In this document: piece by piece, positions 32,320-39,502 of the stretch
Layout: each line of letters begins with the position of its first letter
How positions within the stretch are numbered: the stretch's first letter is position 1
Origin: an uncultured Porphyromonas sp.
GTDB lineage: Bacteria > Bacteroidota > Bacteroidia > Bacteroidales > Porphyromonadaceae
Assembly (NCBI GenBank): GCA_900539155.1
Contig: UQBE01000016.1
Span: 1-39,502 of the forward strand
Direction of reading: 5' to 3'
Length of the DNA: 39,502 nt
The notes under the pieces: model-generated
Databases searched by the model: none
Told to the model about the DNA's origin: nothing
Seen by the model: the letters and a program-made list of their open reading frames with translations, nothing else
Position numbers and translations under genes: made by a program

Positions 32320-33846
32320 TCAGTCGGCAAGCTGGAGTGTGCTGTCTCCCTTTGTGCTAAGTGCTAGGCAGAGGACGAACATCATCCCGATGAGGTACTC
32401 GGGGAGGAAGCTCACGACGTCTATATTGCAGAGCAGGATGAGCAGAGCAGTCAGCACGATGAGGGAGCTATTGCGCTGGCGCCGTGCGGTCCAAACGGTA
32501 GAGCCTTGGATGGAAATCCAGAGCAAGAGCCCGATGATACCACTCTGCACGAGCGACTCCATATATCTATTGTGAAAGTGGTAGAGGTATAGCAGATCAC
32601 CAGTCTTCTCCAGGAGGTTGTAAGTATAGTCCAGTCCTCCTCCAATCCAGATGGGGACCTCACGGAGGGCTTGATAGCTCATCTGCAAGAGATCGTTGCG
32701 GATGCCCCCTCCTAGATATCCCTCTATGAGATTAGGAGAGGTGGTATATACAATGGTAAATAGGATGCTACCTGCGAGCATAAGGTAGGTGACGACGAGG
32801 TGGGGCTTACGTCGTGTGACTTTGAGCCAGTCTAGGAGACGGCATACCACGGCATACGCTACTAAGAGGAGTGCCATCAAGAGTAGATAGCGCGCCTGCA
32901 AGGCACAGGCGTAGAGGATGACCCCCAGGAGTAGGCACTCAGCCTGGATGCGTAGAGAGCGGTCGCTACTACGCATGGTCATCACGATGGGAGTCAAGAG
33001 GAGGATGCCGAGGAAGGTGTAGTGGGTGAAGGTGAAGGGCATCAGCATATGGGAGCTACTAACGACAAAGCCAGCTTCACCTAGATAATGCTTATTTAGC
33101 GTCAGTGTGATAAGTGGGCTACTGCCACAACTGATGAGTAGTGCATAGAAGAAGGTTAGGAAGGTCACGATGTAAATCCATCCGATACGTAGAGCACTCA
33201 GCCAAAAGCCACGCATCAGTCGCTGCGAGGGTCCACTATAGATGAGGAAGCAGAGAGGAATGGTTAGGAACCAGCTCTCATAGCGCCAGTACTCCAGTGC
33301 GCGCGCTCGATTGGTGGACCACCCCAAGGCAACGATAGCGGTGTAGAGCATGTAGAGCGCGACACAGAGGACGAGCGGGTAGAGCGGCCTAGCACGAAGG
33401 GTTTGTAGGAGGTCTCCTTTTCGCCTCCAGCGGTTGTCGATAAGCATTCCGAGGAGGAAGGGCGTTAGTAGCCCGATATAACTAGTCACCACGCCCAGCA
33501 ATAAGTTCGCATACCCTAAGCCAAAGCAGAGAAGAGGAACGAAGTGATGTCGGTAGTCTAGCTTGGCTCGAGAGGCGTGCGCTGAACACTTTTCCGAGAG
33601 CCAAGGCAGGAGTAGGACTCCAATGACCAGCGTCAGGCTCACGGAGAGGAGCAAGGGGGTAAAGCTAAGTACATCTATCGCCAGAAGCGAGTCTGGGGTG
33701 TGTCGAGGATAGACCCCCGAAAGGGCGACGATGCCTGTGACGATGAGTGCGATACCTACAACAATTAGGTAGGTGTAGCGCGAGAGACAACTCACTAGAC
33801 GGCAAAAGGGCGTGCGTGTCTCTGTAGCGGATGGATGGGATGACAT
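32320..33846 (-). CDS. O-antigen ligase/polymerase-like membrane protein
   Basis: The 508-residue protein has about 12 hydrophobic segments and the Wzy_C/WaaL hallmark near the C-terminal third: a large loop followed by YLYHFHNRYMESLVQSGIIG, with the conserved His/Asn/Glu. RALEYWRYESWFLTIP also fits the family. It probably joins O-antigen or another polysaccharide to lipid A-core on the periplasmic side, or polymerises it. It follows the lipid A acyltransferase by 26 bp, which supports an LPS role. Confidence 0.85.
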   Translation of the reverse strand: MSSHPSATETRTPFCRLVSCLSRYTYLIVVGIALIVTGIVALSGVYPRHTPDSLLAIDVLSFTPLLLSVSLTLVIGVLLLPWLSEKCSAHASRAKLDYRHHFVPLLCFGLGYANLLLGVVTSYIGLLTPFLLGMLIDNRWRRKGDLLQTLRARPLYPLVLCVALYMLYTAIVALGWSTNRARALEYWRYESWFLTIPLCFLIYSGPSQRLMRGFWLSALRIGWIYIVTFLTFFYALLISCGSSPLITLTLNKHYLGEAGFVVSSSHMLMPFTFTHYTFLGILLLTPIVMTMRSSDRSLRIQAECLLLGVILYACALQARYLLLMALLLVAYAVVCRLLDWLKVTRRKPHLVVTYLMLAGSILFTIVYTTSPNLIEGYLGGGIRNDLLQMSYQALREVPIWIGGGLDYTYNLLEKTGDLLYLYHFHNRYMESLVQSGIIGLLLWISIQGSTVWTARRQRNSSLIVLTALLILLCNIDVVSFLPEYLIGMMFVLCLALSTKGDSTLQLAD

Positions 33847-33872
33847 ACTATATATAGGTGTTACTCTTAGTG

Positions 33873-34838
33873 CTAGTTATGACAGCGTGGCGAATAGGTC
33901 ACACCCGCAAAGTCGTGCGGGTCGAACCGCCACCGCCGATGGCTCCATAGCCAGCGGTGTGGTGCTAGTCGGATGTTCTCCTCAAGGAGCGTCACATACT
34001 CATCGATGAGCTGGTACTGTCGCTCGCTCGAAGGATGCTCACAGAGCAGGCGGAAGGTGCCGACCCACTGCTTCGCTTCTGTGTCAAGACGAATCTGGTA
34101 GAAGACGAGCGGTATCGCCAGCTTGGTGGCTAGATGACTCCACCCTGTGATAAACGGAGTCGTACGTCCCAAGAGCGGTGTGGCGTATCGAACCAATTCA
34201 TAGTCGGGCGTCTGGTCAGCGAGTAGACAGTATATCTGCATACGGGAGCTGTCCTCCTGAGTCCGATGCCGTAAGATGTCACGAGCCAGCTGCTTCATCT
34301 CGATACAGCGGGCGTAGTGTCGCTCTCGCATCTCATGGGTGAGCTGGTCAGCGACTGGATCGTGTAGCTGCTTGTAGATGACATGCAGCTGATAGCGGCT
34401 CTGGTCTAGGTGTAGTGCCGAGGAACCCATCAGCTCCCAGGGACCAATGTGTCCCAAGAGGACGAAGAGCTGTCGGTGCCCTGCCTCGTAGAGCTGGTCC
34501 AGTAGCTCCGTCTGCTCGAGACGAAAGAGCTGGCGCACCTGCTCATCAGAGCCGTAAGCGTAGCGCGCCTCGTGAAGCATCAGCTCAGCTAGATGTCGGT
34601 AGAAGCGGCGAGCGATAGCCTTTTGCTCTGCGGGCGAGCAGTCAGTGAGGGCTAGTCGAATGTTTTCCTCTACCACCTGACGTCGGTACTTAAAGAGATG
34701 ATAGAGCAGCCAGTCGAGGGTAGGGACTAGTACCTTGTCAACGAAAGAGCGGGGCAAGCAAGCCAAGCCCCGCACTGTAGAGCGCATCAGCCGAAGCCTT
34801 AGTCGCTGCCAGCGTGTGAGCTGCTTACTCTGCGTCAT
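33873..34838 (-). CDS. Lipid A biosynthesis acyltransferase (LpxL/HtrB family)
   Basis: The 321-residue protein has the catalytic motif H-x4-E as GHIGPWEL near residue 129 and LLADQTP near 218, both typical of late lipid A acyltransferases. EENIRLAL at about 59 is also conserved. It adds a secondary acyl chain to lipid A at the inner membrane. It overlaps hflX by 14 bp and sits before the O-antigen ligase-like gene. Confidence 0.92.
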   Translation of the reverse strand: MTQSKQLTRWQRLRLRLMRSTVRGLACLPRSFVDKVLVPTLDWLLYHLFKYRRQVVEENIRLALTDCSPAEQKAIARRFYRHLAELMLHEARYAYGSDEQVRQLFRLEQTELLDQLYEAGHRQLFVLLGHIGPWELMGSSALHLDQSRYQLHVIYKQLHDPVADQLTHEMRERHYARCIEMKQLARDILRHRTQEDSSRMQIYCLLADQTPDYELVRYATPLLGRTTPFITGWSHLATKLAIPLVFYQIRLDTEAKQWVGTFRLLCEHPSSERQYQLIDEYVTLLEENIRLAPHRWLWSHRRWRFDPHDFAGVTYSPRCHN

Positions 34839-36060
34839 CGTCCATCAGATCACTATAGTCCTGGTAGAGAAAGTCGTTGTAAGGGTAGCGCTGTACGTGG
34901 ATTGCCTTGACTCGCTCGTAGAGTAGTCGGCGTAGCTCGTCCATCCCCTCGCCTGTACGTGCCGAGATAAAGGTGCAGTCCTCTCCCATTCGTGCCATCC
35001 AGCTCTTCTCTAGCTCCTCGCGTGTGCGGTTAAGCTTGGTCGCAGGTGTCAGGTCGTCTGGATCTTTAGGGATATGCTGGTAAGCATCTATCTTGTTGAA
35101 GACCAAAATCTGAGGTTTGTCACCCAGTGCGTCAATCTCTCGGAGCGTTTCGGTGACGACCGCTATCTGGTCCTCAAACTCGGGGTGGGAGATGTCCACA
35201 ACGTGCAGGATAAGGTCTGACTCGCGCACCTCGTCGAGGGTACTCTTGAACGACTCCACCAGTTGTGTCGGAAGCTTGCGTATGAAGCCCACCGTGTCGG
35301 CTAGAAGGAAGGGCAGATTGCCCAGGACGACCTTGCGAACAGTCGTGTCGAGCGTTGCAAAGAGCTTGTTCTCGGCAAAGATATCGCTCTTGGCGAGTAC
35401 GTTCATCAGCGTAGACTTACCTACGTTGGTGTAGCCGACGAGGGCGACACGCACCATCTTGCCACGGTTCTGTCGCTGTACGCTCTTCTGCTTGTCGATT
35501 TTCTTGAGTTGCTCCTTGAGCTGTGAAATCTTGCGTAGGATAATCCGTCGGTCGGTCTCTAGCTGCGTCTCACCCGGACCACGTAGCCCGATGTTACCAC
35601 CACGTTGCCGCTCGAGGTGCGTCCATAGTCGGGTCAGACGTGGCAGCATGTATTGGTACTGCGCCATCTCGACCTGCGTCTTGGCGTGTGCCGTCTGTGC
35701 TCGCGTGGCAAAGATGTCGAGGATGAGCGAAGTGCGGTCGAGGATGCGGATGCCAAGCCGTCGCTCTATGTTGCGCAGCTGATTGGGTGCTAGCTCATCG
35801 TCAAAGATAGCCAGCCCCACTTCGTGGGCAGAGACATACTCGGCGATTTCGTCGAGCTTGCCCGTGCCCACAAAGGTGGCGGGGTGCGGTGTGTCGAGAC
35901 GCTGTAAGAAGCGCGCCACCGGTTCCGCACCCGCAGTCTCAGAGAGGAAGGCTAGCTCATCAAGATACTCCTCGGCCTGCGTCTCCGACACGTCGGGAGT
36001 GATGAGCCCCACGAGGATTGTGCGCTCACTGGACTGAGAAGTCTTGATAAACTCTTTCAT
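34825..36060 (-). CDS. hflX: GTPase HflX
   Basis: This 411-residue GTPase binds and splits stalled or inactive ribosomes. It has an N-terminal HflX domain (ELAPNQLRNIERRLG, then RTSLILDIFATRAQTAHA), RGPGETQLETDRR, the G1 loop GYTNVGKST near residue 208, DTVGFIRKLP (G3) and FNKID (G4). Length is normal. It starts 8 bp after the lactonase-like gene and overlaps the acyltransferase gene. Confidence 0.96.
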   Translation of the reverse strand: MKEFIKTSQSSERTILVGLITPDVSETQAEEYLDELAFLSETAGAEPVARFLQRLDTPHPATFVGTGKLDEIAEYVSAHEVGLAIFDDELAPNQLRNIERRLGIRILDRTSLILDIFATRAQTAHAKTQVEMAQYQYMLPRLTRLWTHLERQRGGNIGLRGPGETQLETDRRIILRKISQLKEQLKKIDKQKSVQRQNRGKMVRVALVGYTNVGKSTLMNVLAKSDIFAENKLFATLDTTVRKVVLGNLPFLLADTVGFIRKLPTQLVESFKSTLDEVRESDLILHVVDISHPEFEDQIAVVTETLREIDALGDKPQILVFNKIDAYQHIPKDPDDLTPATKLNRTREELEKSWMARMGEDCTFISARTGEGMDELRRLLYERVKAIHVQRYPYNDFLYQDYSDLMDDDAE

Positions 36061-36068
36061 ACAGAGGA

Positions 36069-36806
36069 CTAATAGATCGCGTACGACTTCTCACGCATCG
36101 CCTGGTCATCGGCGAAGAGGTGTACCCAGGGAATCTTTGCCGCAAGGAAGTTGGCGGGGTAAGCCTTCGCCTCGGGCAAGAGATTGATAATGTGTCCCAC
36201 AGCGTGGCGCACGTCCTGTCCGAGTGCGAGGAAGACCAGCCGCTTAGACTCTTCGAGTGCTTCGAGTGTGACAGTAACTAGATGACGCTGCTCGCCCTGC
36301 TCGGAGGTCATCTCGTTAGGCGCAAAGACATCGTCTGAGATGTACAGCTCCACTTGGTCGGGATAGACCCCAGCGAGGTGACCATCCACACCCATCTCGA
36401 GGAGGGCTAGGTCAAACTGCGGACGACCGTCTAGATGGCTTACACGCTCTGCCAGATGTTGTTGCAGCGCCGTCGCAGCCTCTGCAGGTTCCTGTGTCGA
36501 CTCCTCCACAGCGTGGATATGCTCCGCAGGGATCTGTAGCGGATCGAAGAGCAGACGTTGTAGTAGCGTGCGATGCGCCAGGTCGGCTTCGCCCAGCTGC
36601 TCGTGAAGGAGGTAGAAGTGTACCCGCTTCCAGTCGATACGACTGCGCCAAGGCTCTGAGGTGAGTGCCTTTGCCAAGATCTCCGCATGCTCCTCTAGTG
36701 AGAGTGCTAGATGAAAGTCGCCTTCGGTCGCCTCAACGGCCTCGGCGATAAACTGTGCGAGCTGCGTCGTGACTAGCTCAGGGGTACTGTATTGATGATA
36801 GTTCAT
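36069..36806 (-). CDS. Divergent 6-phosphogluconolactonase-like protein
   Basis: The 245-residue protein has the Glucosamine_iso/6PGL family layout. RIDWKRVHFYLL, IPAEHIHAVE and EMGVDGHLAGVYPD (the conserved catalytic-His region) are in the right order, and IPWVHLFAD lies near the end. Two standard motifs are not kept. The N-terminal SGGSTP loop is replaced by SLEEHA, and the WGDER segment by LLHEQ. It may be a lactonase with a changed phosphate site or a protein that has lost activity. It sits between obgE and hflX in one direction. Confidence 0.7.
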   Translation of the reverse strand: MNYHQYSTPELVTTQLAQFIAEAVEATEGDFHLALSLEEHAEILAKALTSEPWRSRIDWKRVHFYLLHEQLGEADLAHRTLLQRLLFDPLQIPAEHIHAVEESTQEPAEAATALQQHLAERVSHLDGRPQFDLALLEMGVDGHLAGVYPDQVELYISDDVFAPNEMTSEQGEQRHLVTVTLEALEESKRLVFLALGQDVRHAVGHIINLLPEAKAYPANFLAAKIPWVHLFADDQAMREKSYAIY

Positions 36807-36869
36807 AGAGTGTATGCTAGGTTAGTAGTTATAAGATAAAGTATTGTGACCATCATCCTTAGTAGGCAG

Positions 36870-38009
36870 TTACTCCTCCCAGATGATGTCATCTATGAGG
36901 TCGTGATCCTCCTCTACTTTCAGCTTCGGTAGCGGGTTATCTGGATCATCGTCCTCTTGTGTCGTGCGGTCGTTGAGTGGTTGGCGCAGGATCTCGTTCG
37001 GGTCATGTAGTGAGGGTGCGTTAAGCTCTCGCCATATTAGGTCTTTGAGCTCAGTCAGCCCCCGCTGCGCCACGGCAGAGATAAAGATGATGGGGACCTC
37101 CTCTGGTAGCGTCTCTGAGACTAAATCTAGAAGCTCGCTGTCAGCCATATCAATCTTGGTGATAGCGAGGATGTGTCGCTTGTTGACTAGTCCTGGGTTG
37201 TACTCCTCCAGCTCACGGCATAGCATCTGATACTCGGCGATGATGTCGGGGCTGTCGATAGGCACCATAAAGAGCAGGATTGAGTTGCGCTCGATGTGTC
37301 TGAGGAAGCGTAGTCCTAGCCCCTTGCCCTCGGCAGCTCCCTCGATGATGCCGGGGATGTCCGCCATGACAAAGGAACGGTTGTCTCGATAGGAGACCAT
37401 CCCGAGATTCGGCTGTAGCGTCGTAAAGGGGTAGTCCGCAATCTTAGGCTTCGCTGCTGAGAGAGCTGCAAGGAGCGTCGACTTACCCGCATTGGGGAGA
37501 CCAACTAATCCCACGTCCGCCAGCGTCTTGAGCTGTAGCACCACGAGACGCTCCTGACTCGGTTCGCCAGGCTGTGCGTAGCGAGGTGCTTGGTTTGTTG
37601 AGGTCTTGAAGAAGTTATTGCCCTTGCCTCCACGTCCGCCTGGGAGGAGTAGGTGCCGCTCACCATGCTGCGACACATCTAGGATAAACTCACCCGTCGT
37701 GGCGTCATGTACGCTTGTGCCACAAGGCACCTCGATTACTATGTCGGGCGCATCAGCACCCGTCTGAAGCTTAGCGCCGCCCGCCTCGCCACTCTCGGCG
37801 ATGATATGACGGTTGTAGCGCAGGTGTAGGAGCGTCCAGTAGTTTTGGTTGGCCTCTATGTAAATGCTGCCACCACGCCCCCCGTCACCTCCGTCAGGGC
37901 CACCCTTGGGGATGTACTTCTCACGACGAAAGTGTGCCGATCCTCTCCCGCCCTTTCCAGAGCGGAGATAGATCTTGACGTAGTCTACAAAGTTGCTCTC
38001 ACCTGCCAT
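36870..38009 (-). CDS. obgE: GTPase ObgE/CgtA
   Basis: This 379-residue GTPase takes part in 50S assembly and stress control. It has the glycine-rich OBG domain (SGKGGRGSAHFRREK, then GGPDGGDGGRGGSIY), G1 GLPNAGKST near 169, the DIPGIIEGAAEGKG switch and TKIDMAD. The C-terminus is a short acidic tail rather than the OCT domain. ATG 38009 (MAGESNFVD) is the family start; the frame upstream overlaps adk. It starts 4 bp after adk. Confidence 0.96.
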   Translation of the reverse strand: MAGESNFVDYVKIYLRSGKGGRGSAHFRREKYIPKGGPDGGDGGRGGSIYIEANQNYWTLLHLRYNRHIIAESGEAGGAKLQTGADAPDIVIEVPCGTSVHDATTGEFILDVSQHGERHLLLPGGRGGKGNNFFKTSTNQAPRYAQPGEPSQERLVVLQLKTLADVGLVGLPNAGKSTLLAALSAAKPKIADYPFTTLQPNLGMVSYRDNRSFVMADIPGIIEGAAEGKGLGLRFLRHIERNSILLFMVPIDSPDIIAEYQMLCRELEEYNPGLVNKRHILAITKIDMADSELLDLVSETLPEEVPIIFISAVAQRGLTELKDLIWRELNAPSLHDPNEILRQPLNDRTTQEDDDPDNPLPKLKVEEDHDLIDDIIWEE

Positions 38010-38013
38010 TGGT

Positions 38014-38601
38014 TTACTTGTTGTGCTGTAAACTCTGATCGATAGCGGCAAAGATAGCCTCCGAAATCTCCTCTATGGATCCGGCACCGGCCACCTTGTA
38101 GTGTAGCCCTTTACGATGGTAGTGGTCTACGATGGGAAGCGTGCGCTCATTATAGACACGTATGCGGTCGGCAATGACGTCTGGCGTGTCATCGGCGCGC
38201 CCCTCTATCTTGGCGCGATTGAGAAGACGACTCTTGAGCTCCTCTTCGGGGACGGAAAGCTCGATGAGACAGTTGACGCTCGTATGCTCTTTCTCAAGTA
38301 GCGAGTCTAGAGCCTCCGCCTGAGCCACGGTACGGGGGAATCCGTCGAAGATCACGCCTTCGACGCCAGCTGGGAGATGATGTAGCTCGTTTGCGATGAG
38401 GTCTATAATCGTAGCGTCATCTACTAGATGTCCCTGGGAGATGATACTCTGCACCCGTCTACCTAGAGGCGACTGGCGAGCGATCTCCTGACGCAGGAGG
38501 TCTCCCGTAGAGATATGCTCTAGTTGGTAATGCTGCTCTATGAATTGGCTCTGAGTACCCTTGCCAGCACCCGGTGCGCCGAAGATTATTACGTGAATCA
38601 T
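38014..38601 (-). CDS. adk: Adenylate kinase (short-LID type)
   Basis: This 195-residue enzyme balances ATP, ADP and AMP. The P-loop GAPGAGKGTQ is at 8-17, followed by HISTGDLLR and FDGFPRTVAQAEAL. The LID is short and lacks zinc cysteines (KIEGRADDTPDVI). It lies between hpt and obgE, an order known in Porphyromonas. Confidence 0.97.
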   Translation of the reverse strand: MIHVIIFGAPGAGKGTQSQFIEQHYQLEHISTGDLLRQEIARQSPLGRRVQSIISQGHLVDDATIIDLIANELHHLPAGVEGVIFDGFPRTVAQAEALDSLLEKEHTSVNCLIELSVPEEELKSRLLNRAKIEGRADDTPDVIADRIRVYNERTLPIVDHYHRKGLHYKVAGAGSIEEISEAIFAAIDQSLQHNK

Positions 38602-38664
38602 TGCTTTTGGATAGAACTTGGTTTAGATGGTCTCTCCGGACCGTATGATTATTCCTCTGTGAAT

Positions 38665-39207
38665 TTACTCCTTTAATATATAGATGTCATCGAGCATACG
38701 TCCACGCTCGTTGTAGTCGAGGCCATGCCCGACGATGAAGCTGTTGTGTATCTCCATCCCCACATAGTCGGGCTGGATAGGGCACTGGAGTGCTTCTGGC
38801 TTGAGAAGCATCGTTGCTATGCGCACCTCGGAGGCACCGTCTGCGAGAAACTTCTCCTTGAGCTTCATCATCGTAAAGCCCGTATCGATGAGATCCTCTA
38901 TGATGATGACCAGACGACCCTCTAGGGGAGCTGTCACGGGCATCACTTCTTTAAGCTGGAAGGTGCTCCCCATCCCTGAGTAGCTCGAGTAGCGAGCGAA
39001 AGCCACCTCCGCAGACGTGTCTATCGCCTGTAGAAGCTCAGCGGCAAACATGAAGCAGCCGTTCATAATGCAGACGAAGAGTGGATCGCGTCCCTCCGTG
39101 TCGTGGCGTATCTGCTCCGCCAGCCGCCTTGTAGCAGCGCGTAGCTGCTCGCCCTTGATGTATGGGACAAAGGTCTTGTCGTGTACTATAATCTCCTGAT
39201 CAGTCAT
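38665..39207 (-). CDS. hpt: Hypoxanthine phosphoribosyltransferase
   Basis: This 180-residue purine-salvage enzyme makes IMP or GMP from hypoxanthine or guanine and PRPP. The PRPP motif IIIEDLIDTGFTM is intact, with FVCIMNGCFMFAAEL and YVGMEIHNSFIVGHGLDYNE. I start at ATG 39207 (MTDQEI). The longer frame from 39249 would begin inside a perfect leader hairpin. It heads the hpt-adk-obgE unit. Confidence 0.95.
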   Translation of the reverse strand: MTDQEIIVHDKTFVPYIKGEQLRAATRRLAEQIRHDTEGRDPLFVCIMNGCFMFAAELLQAIDTSAEVAFARYSSYSGMGSTFQLKEVMPVTAPLEGRLVIIIEDLIDTGFTMMKLKEKFLADGASEVRIATMLLKPEALQCPIQPDYVGMEIHNSFIVGHGLDYNERGRMLDDIYILKE

Positions 39208-39224
39208 ACTGTAAATAACAAGCT

Positions 39225-39250
39225 GGTGGTCTCTCACGCAAGAGACCACC
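39225..39250 (-). promoter_or_regulatory. Perfect hairpin in the hpt leader
   Basis: GGTGGTCTCT (39225-39234) pairs exactly with AGAGACCACC (39241-39250) across a 6-nt loop, 18 nt upstream of ATG 39207. It is in the right place to control translation or RNA stability; no known class is recognised. Confidence 0.5.
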
Positions 39251-39274
39251 TATTTATATAGTAGTGTCGTAGCA

Positions 39275-39282
39275 CAAAGGTA
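39275..39282 (-). promoter_or_regulatory. -7 promoter box for hpt-adk-obgE
   Basis: On the minus strand this reads TACCTTTG, preceded by a T-rich stretch. It implies a leader of about 60 nt containing the hairpin. Confidence 0.65.
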
Positions 39283-39379
39283 CAAAAATAGGTGATGCAC
39301 CGCCCTACCGCACCACCTCGTCACTAGACAAACGCTTCGACCCGCCCCTTGACGAGTAATCCGCTGTAGGGTCTTGACA

Positions 39380-39462
39380 GACGCTCTGATAGCTCTGACA
39401 CCCTCCGATAGCTCCGATCTCTAATCTCAGCCCTCTAATCTCTAACTTCTAACCTCTAATTA
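39380..39462. repeat. TCGGAG-type 9-mers then TCTAATC heptamers
   Basis: CTCTGATAG/CTCCGATAG words every 9-10 bp (39380-39418) lead into TCTAATC/TCTAACT/TCTAACC/TCTAATT heptamers, which run to the CCACGTGG element. The same order of modules occurs on the left of copy A. Confidence 0.6.
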
Positions 39463-39502
39463 CCCTCCTTTCTCGAATATCCACGTGGAGAATCTCAAAT
39501 CT
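39463..39502 (+). repeat. CCACGTGG dyad element, copy D (cut by window end)
   Basis: CCCTCCTTTCTCGAATATCC is followed by CCACGTGG at 39481-39488 and AATCTCAAATCT, matching the left end of copies A and C. The rest lies beyond the window. Confidence 0.85.

Noticed and set aside
39208..39249. Longer N-terminus of hpt
   Set aside because: It would start within the perfect leader hairpin and adds residues not seen in the family.

Overview
The window reads as a Bacteroidota chromosome, most probably a Porphyromonas species. I base this on PorT and a T9SS cargo protein with a type A sorting domain, on recurring promoter boxes of the form TAnnTTTG, on near absence of Shine-Dalgarno sites before genes, on the hpt-adk-obgE and pdxJ-exbB-exbD-tonB gene orders, and on a methionine gamma-lyase. 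Placement near P. asaccharolytica/uenonis is an inference from memory, not a search result. No rRNA, CRISPR array, prophage or intact transposase is visible.

Layout. 1-3998: two surface or secreted proteins, a repeat protein cut by the left edge and a leucine-rich-repeat T9SS cargo. 3999-5213: a repeat-filled gap holding relics of ribD and prmC. 5214-9267: glyS, an FKBP-type isomerase lipoprotein, surE and lpxB in one packed run. 9303-17447 (minus strand): a small outer-membrane barrel, then antiporter-glgB, then upp-U32 peptidase. 17521-19703 (plus): porT, a dense repeat island, rpsO and tRNA-Gly(GCC). 19792-25441 (minus): two ABC permeases and the pdxJ-exbB-exbD-tonB-DJ-1 run. 25809-27913 (plus): an AraC-type regulator and two paralogous DUF4339/CD225 membrane proteins. 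28096-29298 (minus): methionine gamma-lyase. 29882-32233 (plus): a TonB-dependent receptor. 32320-39207 (minus): O-antigen ligase-like protein, lipid A acyltransferase, hflX, a divergent 6-phosphogluconolactonase-like protein, obgE, adk and hpt.

The genes suggest envelope building (lpxB, lipid A acyltransferase, O-antigen ligase), TonB-powered uptake (exbB/exbD/tonB with a receptor), type IX secretion (PorT plus a cargo) and core translation or nucleotide functions.

The most unusual content is non-coding. A roughly 210-250 bp element occurs three times in full (4846-5059, 18436-18682 inverted, 29380-29625) and a fourth copy is cut by the right edge (39463-39502). Each full copy has six CCACGTGG-type palindromes at spacings of exactly 22, 22, 64, 22 and 22 bp, arranged as two inverted arms around a loop with two TTCCTCCGAAG words. 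A second array at 14728-14828 has four units at exactly 22-bp spacing that resemble the loop module. These elements sit among heptanucleotide arrays (TCTAATC and GTTGGCT types), 9-10-mer TCGGAG arrays and a pair of about 80-bp hairpins with covarying ends. Together they look like a modular repeat system placed at promoter-proximal gaps.
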